DNA from: an uncultured Steroidobacter sp.
Lineage (GTDB): Bacteria; Pseudomonadota; Gammaproteobacteria; Steroidobacterales; Steroidobacteraceae
Length of the DNA stretch: 24,474 nucleotides
Assembly (NCBI GenBank): GCA_946478975.1
Contig: CAMLEO010000083.1
Coordinates: forward strand, 1-24,474
Direction of reading: 5' to 3'
Each line of letters starts with the position of its first letter. Position 1 is the first letter of the stretch. This document shows, in pieces, positions 1 to 7,935 of the stretch. The position numbers were made by a program, and so were the translations under genes. The notes below the pieces were generated by a model. That model had not been told where the DNA came from, did no database searches, and worked only from the letters and a program-made list of their open reading frames with translations.

Positions 1-765
1 GTGCGCGATCAATTGTTCAACAAGGACGATCGCGTCCTGGGCAGCAACATCACCATCAACGGCATCATCTTCACCGTCAGCGGCGTGTATCAATCCCTGC
101 AGCGGGGCAACGAGCAGCAGGAGGAAGAACGCATCTACCTGCCGAACGACACGCTGCGTTACGCCTTCAATCAAGTCGGCTCGGTGGGAAATTTCGTCGT
201 GGTGCCCAAGCCCGGCATTCCCGCGCGCGTTGCCGAAGACGATGTGATGAAATATCTGGGCCAGCTCAAGAAAGTGAGTGCCGAAGATCACGGCGTGTTC
301 GGCACGTTCAACCTGCAGGAACAATTCGACAAGGTGCAGGGGCTGTTCGTGGGCATGAAGGTCTTCAGCTGGGTGGTGGCCATCGGCACGATCTTCGCGG
401 GCGCCGTCGGGGTGGGGAACATCATGCTGATCGTCGTCAAAGAGCGCAGCCGCGAGATCGGCTTGCGTAAAGCCTTGGGTGCGACGCCGGCCTCCATCGT
501 CGGAATGATCATGCAGGAGTCGCTGTTCATCACTGGCATCGCGGGTTACAGCGGCCTGGTGGTGGGCGCGTTACTGCTCGAAGGCGTCGCGCGGGTGCTG
601 GACGCGAGCGGCGGCGGTTCGGGATTTTTATCGCATCCAGAAGTGGATTTTAAAACTGCCGTTGTGGCGCTGGCCGTGCTGATTACAGCGGGTGTGCTTG
701 CGTCGCTGCTGCCGGCTGCCAAGGCCGCCGCAGTGGATCCGATCGTAGCGCTGCAGGACGAGTGA
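1..765 (+). CDS. ABC transporter permease, MacB/FtsX type (C-terminal part, cut by window edge)
   Basis: This is the C-terminal 254 residues of an inner-membrane permease of the MacB/FtsX family. Such proteins couple an ATPase to periplasmic export of antibiotics, peptides or lipoproteins. A periplasmic-domain remnant fills about residues 1-115. Three hydrophobic segments follow near 118-145, 165-195 and 218-242. Between the first two is the family signature VKERSREIGLRKALGA, and the protein ends in the typical PAAKAAAVDPIVALQ. Full-length members are about 400 residues, so the N-terminal half and first membrane segment lie upstream of the window. The GTG at position 1 is probably an internal valine codon. 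The stop overlaps a possible start of the adaptor gene as GTGA, so the two are almost certainly one operon. Substrate cannot be told from sequence. Confidence 0.9.
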   Translation: MRDQLFNKDDRVLGSNITINGIIFTVSGVYQSLQRGNEQQEEERIYLPNDTLRYAFNQVGSVGNFVVVPKPGIPARVAEDDVMKYLGQLKKVSAEDHGVFGTFNLQEQFDKVQGLFVGMKVFSWVVAIGTIFAGAVGVGNIMLIVVKERSREIGLRKALGATPASIVGMIMQESLFITGIAGYSGLVVGALLLEGVARVLDASGGGSGFLSHPEVDFKTAVVALAVLITAGVLASLLPAAKAAAVDPIVALQDE

Positions 766-1838
766 GGAACATGAAGCGAGTCATTCAATGGGGTGTGCTG
801 GGCCTGGTCGCGGTGATTTTCATCGGCACGCTGGTGTTCCTGTATCGCAAGTCGCATCAAGCGCCGGTCGCGTTTCAACTCGACAGCCCCACGCGCATGA
901 CCATCATCCGCAAGACGGTGGCGATCGGAAAAATCATCCCGCGCCGGGAAATCGAAGTGAAAGCGCAGGTGTCCGGCGTGGTGGAAAAGCTGTACGTGGT
1001 GCCGGGCCAGAGCGTGAAGAAGGGCGCCATCATCGCGCGCATCGCGCTTCGCCCGAACATGATCAACGTCAACACGGCCGAGTCGCAGCTGCTGGCCGCA
1101 AGAATCAGTTTGCAGAATCAGGCGGCGGATCTGCAGCGCTATGAGAAGTTACGTACGCAGCGGATCATCTCGGACCTGCAGTACAACGAGTACCTGACCA
1201 ATTACAACTTGCAGAAGGAAGCGGTGGCCTCGGCGGAGAACACGCTGGCGCTGCTGCGCACCGGCGCCACCAAGGGCATGGTGTCGAACATGATCCCGGC
1301 CACCATCGACGGCACGGTGCTGGATGTGCCCAACAAGGAAGGCGCGTTCATCGTCGAGTCCAGCACCTTTCAATCGGGCACTTCGCTTGCGACGCTGGCC
1401 GACATGAACGACATGATCTTCGAAGGGCTGGTCGACGAATCGGAAGTGGGCAAGCTGCGCGAGGGCATGGAGCTGGTGCTCAACGTCGGCGCGCTCGAAG
1501 GCAAGCCGTTCGCAGCGACGCTCGAATACATCGCGCCCAAGGGCGTCACCGATCAGGGCGCGATCAAGTTCACGATCCGCGCGGCAGTGAAGTTGAACAA
1601 GGAATTGTTTCTGCGCTCCAACTACAGCGCCAACGCCGACATCGTGCTCGACAAAAAAGAGAACGTGCTGGCCGTCAACGAAGGCGACCTGATCATCGAA
1701 GACAAAGCCACCTTCGTCGAAGTGGAGAAAGCGCCCCAGCAGTTCGAGAAGCGCGAGATCAAGACCGGCCTGTCCGATGGCATCAACATCGAGGTGGTCT
1801 CGGGCCTGCAGGAAAGCGAGAAGATCAAGCATCGGTAG
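762..1838 (+). CDS. HlyD/MacA-like periplasmic adaptor (membrane fusion protein)
   Basis: The product is a periplasmic adaptor that would link the upstream ABC permease to an outer-membrane channel in a tripartite efflux pump. An N-terminal membrane anchor spans about residues 7-28. A biotinyl-lipoyl-like half motif lies at about 62-94 (VKAQVSGVVEKLYVVPGQSV). A helical hairpin rich in Leu, Gln and Ala runs through about 102-167, followed by beta-barrel and membrane-proximal domains. The length of 358 residues is normal for MacA/HlyD_D23-type adaptors. The start is uncertain: GTG at 762 overlaps the permease stop, and ATG at 771 would give a protein three residues shorter. Neither has an ideally spaced ribosome binding site. 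No TolC-like gene or ATPase gene is visible here; they may lie upstream of the window. Confidence 0.9.
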   Translation: MRNMKRVIQWGVLGLVAVIFIGTLVFLYRKSHQAPVAFQLDSPTRMTIIRKTVAIGKIIPRREIEVKAQVSGVVEKLYVVPGQSVKKGAIIARIALRPNMINVNTAESQLLAARISLQNQAADLQRYEKLRTQRIISDLQYNEYLTNYNLQKEAVASAENTLALLRTGATKGMVSNMIPATIDGTVLDVPNKEGAFIVESSTFQSGTSLATLADMNDMIFEGLVDESEVGKLREGMELVLNVGALEGKPFAATLEYIAPKGVTDQGAIKFTIRAAVKLNKELFLRSNYSANADIVLDKKENVLAVNEGDLIIEDKATFVEVEKAPQQFEKREIKTGLSDGINIEVVSGLQESEKIKHR

Positions 1839-1871
1839 GGCAGCCTGGGGTCAATGTGCGATCATGGGCGG

Positions 1872-3248
1872 ATGACTGAATTCACCCGTTTGCAATTGAT
1901 CGAGCCGCTGCAGCGAGCGCTGGCTGAAGTGGGCTATGCCGAAATGACGCCGGTGCAGGCCGCAAGCCTGCCCGGCATCCTGTCCGGGCGCGATGTGATA
2001 GCGCAGGCGCGCACGGGAAGCGGCAAAACCGCAGCCTTCGCACTAGGTCTTTTATCTACGCTCGATGCGACGGCCATCCGGTTGCAAGGCCTGGTGTTGT
2101 GCCCGACGCGCGAGCTGGCCGATCAGGTCAGCCGCGAGATCCGGCGGCTCGCGCGCTTCATCCCGAACGTGAAAGTGCTGACGCTGTGTGGCGGTGTGCC
2201 GCTGCGTCCGCATCTGGCATCGCTCGCGCACGAGCCGCACGTCGTCGTCGGCACGCCGGGCCGCATTCTCGACCTGATCGAAAAACAGGCACTGCCGCTG
2301 CAGGCGCTGAAGGTGCTGGTCCTCGATGAGGCCGATCGCATGCTCGACATGGGATTTGCCGAGGCCATTGGCGCCATCATCGCAGCGGCTCCCTCGCAGC
2401 GTCAGACGTTGCTGTTCTCGGCCACGCTGCCGGAATCGATCCGTGAGATCAGCCAGCAGTTTCAGCGCGAGCCGCTCGATGTGACGGTGCATTCCGCTGC
2501 GGACGAGACACTCATTGAGCAGATATTTTTCGAAGTCGCGCCTGAGTCGAAGCTCGATGCGCTCGAAACATTGCTGTTGCACTATCGGCCGGAATCGGCA
2601 GTGGTGTTTTGTAATACGCGGCAGGACGTTCGCGCCGTTGCCGAGGAACTGGCGGCGCATGGTTTCTCAGTTCTCTCCTTGCACGGCGAGTTGGATCAGC
2701 GGGAGCGCGAAGAGATGCTGGTCCGTTTCGCCAATCGCAGCTGTACCGTGCTGGTCGCGTCCGATGTCGCCGCGCGCGGGCTCGATATATCCGAGCTGCC
2801 GATGGTGATCAATTTCGATATCGCTTCCGATGCGGATACGCATCTTCATCGCATCGGCCGTACGGGTCGTGCCGGCCGCAGCGGCATCGCATTGAGCTTG
2901 TGCTCACCGCGCGAAATGACTCGCGCCAAAGTGATCGAAAGCCGACTCGGCTCGCCGCTGCGCTGGGATGCGCTGCCGGTGCCGCCGGCCGATGCGACGC
3001 CATTGCTTGCGCCGTTCGTAACATTGGCGATCGATGCCGGCCGTCAGGACAAGCTGCGTCCGGGCGATCTGCTCGGTGCGTTGACGGGCGAGGCGGGCAT
3101 CGCCGGCAGCGCCGTCGGCAAGATCGATGTGTTTCCGACGCGCACCTATGTGGCTCTGGAGCGGGCATCGCACGTTCGAGCGATGCAGCGTTTGCGCGCC
3201 GGAAAGATCAAAGGCCGCACGTTCCGCATTCGGAAGATCGGGGAATAG
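1872..3248 (+). CDS. dbpA: ATP-dependent RNA helicase DbpA (DEAD-box)
   Basis: This is a cytoplasmic DEAD-box helicase that acts on the peptidyl-transferase region (hairpin 92) of 23S rRNA during 50S assembly. In order, the sequence shows a Q-motif (MTPVQ, residues 25-29), Walker A (ARTGSGKT, 46-53), PTREL, TPGR, DEAD within VLDEADRMLDMGF, SAT, and the helicase-C motif HRIGRTGRAG. The last 75 or so residues match the DbpA-specific RNA-binding domain (RPGDLLGALTGEAG, then KIDVFPTRTYVAL and KIKGRTFRIRKI). That domain separates DbpA from other DEAD-box proteins. The length is 458 residues, essentially that of the E. coli protein as I recall it. I chose ATG 1872 (MTEFTRLQL) over ATG 1854 because homology begins there. 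The stop is 2 nt before the next helicase gene. Confidence 0.93.
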   Translation: MTEFTRLQLIEPLQRALAEVGYAEMTPVQAASLPGILSGRDVIAQARTGSGKTAAFALGLLSTLDATAIRLQGLVLCPTRELADQVSREIRRLARFIPNVKVLTLCGGVPLRPHLASLAHEPHVVVGTPGRILDLIEKQALPLQALKVLVLDEADRMLDMGFAEAIGAIIAAAPSQRQTLLFSATLPESIREISQQFQREPLDVTVHSAADETLIEQIFFEVAPESKLDALETLLLHYRPESAVVFCNTRQDVRAVAEELAAHGFSVLSLHGELDQREREEMLVRFANRSCTVLVASDVAARGLDISELPMVINFDIASDADTHLHRIGRTGRAGRSGIALSLCSPREMTRAKVIESRLGSPLRWDALPVPPADATPLLAPFVTLAIDAGRQDKLRPGDLLGALTGEAGIAGSAVGKIDVFPTRTYVALERASHVRAMQRLRAGKIKGRTFRIRKIGE

Positions 3249-3250
3249 TC

Positions 3251-4414
3251 ATGCCGTTTTCAGCACTCGGCCTGGCGCCGCCATTGATCCGCGGGATCGA
3301 GCAGATCAGCTACAAAACGCCGACGCCGATTCAAACATCGGCGATTCCGGCGATCTTGAGCGGACGAGACGTTTGGGCCTGCGCGCACACCGGCTCCGGG
3401 AAAACGGCGGCGTTTGCTTTGCCGTTGCTTCAGCAGCGGCTGAATGAACAGCGCAGTCACCCGAAGCCGATTCGTGCGCTGGTGCTCGTGCCGACGCGCG
3501 AGCTCGCGGCGCAAATTCGCGAATCGATGCTGGCGTATACACGCTATCTTCCCGAGCCTTTGAAGGTGATCAGCGCCTTTGGCGGCGTGTCCATCAACCC
3601 GCAGATGATGGCACTGCGCGGCGGCGCCGACATCGTGGTGGCCACACCGGGACGACTGATCGATCTGGTCGAGCACAATGCGTTGAGCCTGCAGCACGTC
3701 AGCACGCTGGTGCTCGATGAGGCCGATCGGCTGCTGGATCTGGGTTTTGCGGATGAGCTTGCGAACATCCTGCGTTTGCTGCCGGGTCGCCGACAGAACC
3801 TGGTGTTCTCCGCGACGTTTCCTCCCGAGGTGCAGGCGCTCACCGAGAATCTGTTGCGGGATCCGTTGCGCATCGACGTTCCGTCGACGCCAGTCACGAC
3901 GCCGGACATTCTCCAGCGTTCGATCCACGTCGACCCCGAACGGCGCACGCAGTTGCTGCGTCATTTGATTCAGACTCACAACTGGTCGAGTGTGCTGGTC
4001 TTTGTCGCCACCAAATATGCAACTGAGCACGTTGCACGGAAACTGCGCGGGTTAGGAATCGAAGCCGCGGCTCTGCATGGTGAGTTGAGTCAAGGTGCGC
4101 GAACGCAGGCGCTGGCGCAGTTCAAGGCGAAAAAACTTCGCGTGCTGGTTGCCACCGATGTCGCTGCACGTGGCATCGACATCGTGGAACTGGCCGCCGT
4201 TGTGAACTTCGATCTGCCACGCTCCGCTGCCGATTACATCCATCGCATCGGTCGAACGGGCCGTGCAGGTGCCTCGGGTGTCGCAGTGAGCTTCGTCAGC
4301 CAGGGCACGGAAGGTCACTTCCGGCTGATCGAGAAGCGACATCGGATGCGCCTGGCGCGCGAGACCATCCCCGGGTTCGAAGCGACCTCAGTTACGCCGC
4401 CGCCCGCAACTTGA
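3251..4414 (+). CDS. DEAD-box RNA helicase, RhlE-like
   Basis: This is a second DEAD-box RNA helicase of 387 residues. It has the Q-motif region YKTPTPIQ, Walker A AHTGSGKT, PTREL, TPGR, DEAD in VLDEADRLLDLGF, SAT, and HRIGRTGRAG. The opening FSALGLAPPLIRGIEQISYKTPTPIQ is typical of the RhlE subgroup, which acts in ribosome maturation and RNA turnover. The C-terminal tail is short and lacks the long basic or RNA-binding extension seen in RhlE, SrmB or DbpA relatives. The start ATG is 2 nt after the dbpA stop, so co-transcription and translational coupling are likely. The frame is open upstream into dbpA, but homology starts at this ATG. The last 23 nt overlap the end of the convergent dioxygenase gene. 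Confidence 0.88.
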   Translation: MPFSALGLAPPLIRGIEQISYKTPTPIQTSAIPAILSGRDVWACAHTGSGKTAAFALPLLQQRLNEQRSHPKPIRALVLVPTRELAAQIRESMLAYTRYLPEPLKVISAFGGVSINPQMMALRGGADIVVATPGRLIDLVEHNALSLQHVSTLVLDEADRLLDLGFADELANILRLLPGRRQNLVFSATFPPEVQALTENLLRDPLRIDVPSTPVTTPDILQRSIHVDPERRTQLLRHLIQTHNWSSVLVFVATKYATEHVARKLRGLGIEAAALHGELSQGARTQALAQFKAKKLRVLVATDVAARGIDIVELAAVVNFDLPRSAADYIHRIGRTGRAGASGVAVSFVSQGTEGHFRLIEKRHRMRLARETIPGFEATSVTPPPAT

Positions 4415-4961
4415 TCGCGAAGGTGTAACGCGACACCGGGCAGTTGCGATTCGGCGGTTTGCCGACGTGACGAATCGCGCCGTCGAACAGCAGCAGCCGC
4501 CCTGGCCGAGGTGCAACGGCGATCTGTGCCTCGCCAGAGGGATCGAAGAACAATGTTTCTCCACCCCACTCGACGTCCCAGCGCTCGCACAGAAACCACA
4601 ACGCAGTGAGCTCGCGAGCGTTCGGCAGGCTGTCGACGTGAGTGAGCAACACATCGCCAAACGCCGCGAAGTTCGTATAACAGCGATAGGGCTGATAACT
4701 CTCCTGCGGACGCAGCGTCGCAATTGCCTGCAGCGTCGCAGGCCACAGGCTCGTGCGCGGCAGGTTGCTCACCGGCATCTCACATACCCAGTGACGATGC
4801 TCGGGCGTGTCCGCACGTGCGGACTCGGTTCGAGTAAACGACGCATGCGAGATTGTGACGAAGTATCGTGTCGCCTCTTGCACGGGAATCAGGCCGTCGA
4901 ACACCGCAATCTGCCGGCTGTCGATGCTCGCCGTGCGACTTGGCATTACCGGTTGGTTCAT
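4392..4961 (-). CDS. 2OG-Fe(II) dioxygenase, small, linked to halogenase genes
   Basis: The 189-residue product looks like a non-haem iron, 2-oxoglutarate-dependent dioxygenase (prolyl-4-hydroxylase-like double-stranded beta-helix). Visible facial-triad candidates are His108 and Asp110 in THVDS and His165 in IRHVGK. The 2OG-binding Arg would be Arg178 in SRYTFAIKL. The core motif WGGETLFFD (132-140) is typical of this fold. There is no signal peptide, so the protein is probably cytoplasmic. Its ATG overlaps the stop of the upstream halogenase-like gene by 4 nt (ATGA). It is therefore the last member of the receptor-halogenase operon and probably hydroxylates or desaturates the same substrate or product. 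The substrate is unknown. Its 3' end overlaps the RhlE-like gene on the other strand by 23 nt. Confidence 0.85.
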   Translation of the reverse strand: MNQPVMPSRTASIDSRQIAVFDGLIPVQEATRYFVTISHASFTRTESARADTPEHRHWVCEMPVSNLPRTSLWPATLQAIATLRPQESYQPYRCYTNFAAFGDVLLTHVDSLPNARELTALWFLCERWDVEWGGETLFFDPSGEAQIAVAPRPGRLLLFDGAIRHVGKPPNRNCPVSRYTFAIKLRAAA

Positions 4962-6421
4962 CGCTGCTGTCGCACGTAGTCCATGTGTTTTGGCATCGAG
5001 GAGGCGAGCCGCTCGATAGCGGCACGTAACTCAGCGAGCCGACCGACGGGTGCATCGGTGATGTTTGCACGAGCGTGCAGCCCGAGTGCCTCGGGCAGGT
5101 AGCCGCTGCCGAGCAGGAGCCACGCCCAGTCGACGGCATCGAAGGTTTCATGATCGCGCAACAGGATGTGAGCGTTGGCTCGATAGAGATCGAGCTTCTC
5201 CGCCAATGCTTGCGGCAACGGTTCGGTCGCCTGTCTCCGGCTGCCAACGTGATAGTGAGCAATCGTGAAATCGCGCAAAGCGTCGGCATGCTGGCCGATT
5301 GTTCGGTTGTACTCGATGGCTTCCAGCGCGCCATTCGGATCGAGCGGAAACAACTCGATCAAGGTCGCAATGCCGAGCTGCGCGATGTGCAAATCGGCCC
5401 CGACCAATGGCTCCAGCTCGATGGCAGAGGAACCGATGGCGATGCAATTGCGCGTCCACGGTCGAGCACGTCTGCCTGGTTTGAGTTGGCACAACGTCGG
5501 CTCCGAGATGCAGGGCGCGTAGTGACGAAGCTGCCTGACGGCTTCGTTCTCGCCACAGCGCTCGCTGGAATAGACGTAGCCTGCCACCGAGCTCTGCGCC
5601 AGCGGAACGCGCCACAGCCATCCTGCATCGGTTGCATCGGTGCGCGTGAGGGCGGGCGGGTCGTCCAGTGTCAGGGCGCGTGATGTCACCATTCGATCGT
5701 TACGCAGCCACGCACTCCAGCCCTGCCAGTCGTTGCCGTCGACTCGACTCATCAGCAGCGCTCGTGGGCCGGAGCAGTCGACGAAATAATCGGCGGAGAT
5801 GCGCTCGCCGCCGGCGAGTACCAGACCAGCAACGTACCCATCCTCACGGAACGTCACATCGTTCAGCGAGGCGTCGATGTGAGTTACGCCGAGCCGCTTT
5901 GCATGCTGGCGCAGGTAGTCACAATAGGCGAGATCATCCAGGTGCAGGCCGTAAGTGAAGCTTGCGGTCAGTGGGTTCTGACCATTCATGGGTCGCGCGA
6001 ACTTTCCAGTGCGCGCCGCGACGGCTGCCAAAGAATAGTCTTCGGCATTCTCCGGGCTGCCCGAGAGAGCACGTAACGCTAAATACTTGTGAAACGGTGC
6101 GCCGTTGATATCCACTCCGATCTCGCCGTGGACATGGAGGAAGCGACTTGCATCGGCTTGCCAGCCGCGATGTTCGCTGCCGAGGCGGAAGGTCGCGCCG
6201 GTTCGTCGCACCAGATCGCTTTCCTTCAGCCCCAGCAAGGAATGGATGGAGCGCAGCGACGGCAAGCTCCAGCGGCCGATCGGATCGTCAGCAAAGCGCC
6301 CCGGATCAAGCACGATGATATCGAGCGCACGATGCTGAAACGCTCGTCCCAGTGCAGCGGCACACAACCAAGCTGTGCTCCCGCCGCCCACAATGACCAC
6401 ACGTTGCACCGGCGTGTTCAT
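4958..6421 (-). CDS. Tryptophan-halogenase-like flavoprotein lacking signature residues
   Basis: This 487-residue protein is alignable along its length with the halogenase encoded just upstream and has the same overall layout, but it departs at every diagnostic position. The FAD dinucleotide motif is GGGSTAW (12-18), with the third motif glycine replaced by Ala. The GVGEATLP flavin loop has become IGRWSLP. The lysine that delivers the hypohalous acid in FAD-dependent halogenases (PrnA Lys79 type) is Arg79 in ATFRLG. The WxWxIP motif reads WLWRVP (268-273). The Glu-Ser pair of LEPLES is replaced by Val-Gly (LEPLVG, 335-341). The frame is intact and translationally coupled on both sides by ATGA overlaps, so it is retained rather than decaying. 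I infer that it is not a standard halogenase. It could be a partner subunit, a substrate-binding paralogue, or a flavoenzyme with a different reaction. Confidence 0.85.
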   Translation of the reverse strand: MNTPVQRVVIVGGGSTAWLCAAALGRAFQHRALDIIVLDPGRFADDPIGRWSLPSLRSIHSLLGLKESDLVRRTGATFRLGSEHRGWQADASRFLHVHGEIGVDINGAPFHKYLALRALSGSPENAEDYSLAAVAARTGKFARPMNGQNPLTASFTYGLHLDDLAYCDYLRQHAKRLGVTHIDASLNDVTFREDGYVAGLVLAGGERISADYFVDCSGPRALLMSRVDGNDWQGWSAWLRNDRMVTSRALTLDDPPALTRTDATDAGWLWRVPLAQSSVAGYVYSSERCGENEAVRQLRHYAPCISEPTLCQLKPGRRARPWTRNCIAIGSSAIELEPLVGADLHIAQLGIATLIELFPLDPNGALEAIEYNRTIGQHADALRDFTIAHYHVGSRRQATEPLPQALAEKLDLYRANAHILLRDHETFDAVDWAWLLLGSGYLPEALGLHARANITDAPVGRLAELRAAIERLASSMPKHMDYVRQQR

Positions 6422-7926
6422 GCCGGACTCGCAGGACAGTAGCTGCTCAGGAACTGCTCATGGCTCGGCATTCGCGCCACCGCCTGCTCGATCTGTTCGC
6501 GCATCACGCGAGTGCGACGCTCCAGTTCGTTCACATCCAGCGCGTCCGCCAACGAGTCATAGCCGTTGGGCACGACGCGTTGACCGAGATAAACCGCGAG
6601 CCAGCTCGGCTCCAGGAACAAGCCGTCCTTGTATGTAATCACTCGCCCGCGATGTCGGAACAGCGCCATGCGTTCGGCGAGCGAGTCCGGTATCTCCATC
6701 GTGCGGCAGTAATCCCAGATCGGCGCGTCGTCGCGCTCAGTGGCGTGATAATGCAGGATCAGGAAGTCGCGCACGCGGTCGTATTCCATCTCGATCCAGC
6801 GATTGTAGGCATCGACGATGCGCGGATCGAAACCAGACCCGCCCGTGAGATAGTCGATCAACGTCGTGATCGCGATCTGGATCAAATAAATGCTGGTGGA
6901 TTCCAGCGGCTCCAGAAAGCCGCCGGAGAGCCCGATGGCCACACAGTTTTTGTTCCATGTCTTGCGACGGCGGCCAGCGACGAAGCTCAGGAACCGCGGT
7001 GTGCCCAATGCCTCGCCATCGAGTCGCGACAGCAGCTTTGCTGCCGCTTCATCGTCGCTGATGAAGTTGCTGCTGTAGACGTAGCCGTTGCCGGTGCGAT
7101 GTTGCAATGGAATGCGCCATTGCCAGCCGGCCTCGCGCGCGGTCGCACGCGTGTAAGGCGTGAGCGGCCCGACATTGCGAGACGGCACTGCCACTGCTCG
7201 GTCGCAAGGCAGCCAGCGCGTCCATTCCTCGTAGCCCGTGTGCAATGTTTGCTCGATGAGCAGGCCGCGAAATCCCGAACAATCGATGAACAGATCGCCC
7301 GCGATCACGGTGCCGTTGCCCAGTTTGATGGCTTCGATCCAGCCATCGGTGCCGCGCAGGTGCACTTCGACGATCTTGCCTTCAGTGCGTTGTACGCCTC
7401 GCTGCTCGGCAAATTGCCGCAGGTAAGCGGCATATAACGACGCGTCGAATTGGAATGCATAACCGAACGTCGCCAGCAATGACGCGGGATCGTCCACCGG
7501 CAGGACGAACTTGTTGTTGCGAGCTGCGAGGATGGGCAGAGAGTACGCCTCCAGCGGAAACGCCTGGCCGTGCTTCAGCTGCCGCAGCCAATGTTGATGG
7601 AACGGCACGCCAGCCATCCGCGAGCCGTACGCGCCGAAGGGATGTATATAACGATCGCCGCTGCGTGCCCAATCGACGAACTCGATGCCGAGCTTGAACG
7701 TCGCCTGCGTTTTCGCCATCAGATCGCGCTCGTCGATGCCGATGCGTCGATTGAACAAACGCAAATGGGGCAGGGTGGCTTCGCCGACGCCGACGGTGCC
7801 GATCTCGGCGGACTCGATCAGGCGAACGCGGCGGGCTTCCGGTTTGAGCGCCGCCGAGAACGCCGCCGCTGTCATCCATCCCGCGGTGCCGCCACCGACA
7901 ATGACTACGTTGAGCGGCTGCTGCAC
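6418..7926 (-). CDS. Flavin-dependent tryptophan halogenase family protein
   Basis: This 502-residue protein has the complete signature of the PrnA/RebH/BrvH family, which uses FADH2, O2 and halide to halogenate indole-type rings. Visible features are the FAD motif GGGTAGW (11-17), the GVGEATLP loop (46-53), the catalytic lysine Lys78 in ATFKLG, and WQWRIP (268-273, the WxWxIP motif). Glu342-Ser343 lies in LEPLEST. It needs an external flavin reductase, none of which is encoded here. Homologues that sit beside TonB receptors in Xanthomonas and Brevundimonas are known to prefer bromination of free indoles, so tryptophan itself may not be the substrate. I take GTG 7926 as start; it lies 9 nt after the receptor stop and has no clear ribosome binding site. 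Its stop overlaps the next halogenase-like gene by 4 nt. Confidence 0.92.
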   Translation of the reverse strand: MQQPLNVVIVGGGTAGWMTAAAFSAALKPEARRVRLIESAEIGTVGVGEATLPHLRLFNRRIGIDERDLMAKTQATFKLGIEFVDWARSGDRYIHPFGAYGSRMAGVPFHQHWLRQLKHGQAFPLEAYSLPILAARNNKFVLPVDDPASLLATFGYAFQFDASLYAAYLRQFAEQRGVQRTEGKIVEVHLRGTDGWIEAIKLGNGTVIAGDLFIDCSGFRGLLIEQTLHTGYEEWTRWLPCDRAVAVPSRNVGPLTPYTRATAREAGWQWRIPLQHRTGNGYVYSSNFISDDEAAAKLLSRLDGEALGTPRFLSFVAGRRRKTWNKNCVAIGLSGGFLEPLESTSIYLIQIAITTLIDYLTGGSGFDPRIVDAYNRWIEMEYDRVRDFLILHYHATERDDAPIWDYCRTMEIPDSLAERMALFRHRGRVITYKDGLFLEPSWLAVYLGQRVVPNGYDSLADALDVNELERRTRVMREQIEQAVARMPSHEQFLSSYCPASPA

Positions 7927-7935
7927 GAGGGTTCG

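Noticed and set aside
1839..1871. Possible terminator between the HlyD-type adaptor and dbpA
   Set aside because: The 33-nt gap has no stable stem followed by a T-run.
4958..6421. Halogenase-like gene as a pseudogene
   Set aside because: No stop or frameshift, full length, and overlaps both neighbours as ATGA; substitutions are focused on active-site motifs rather than spread as decay.
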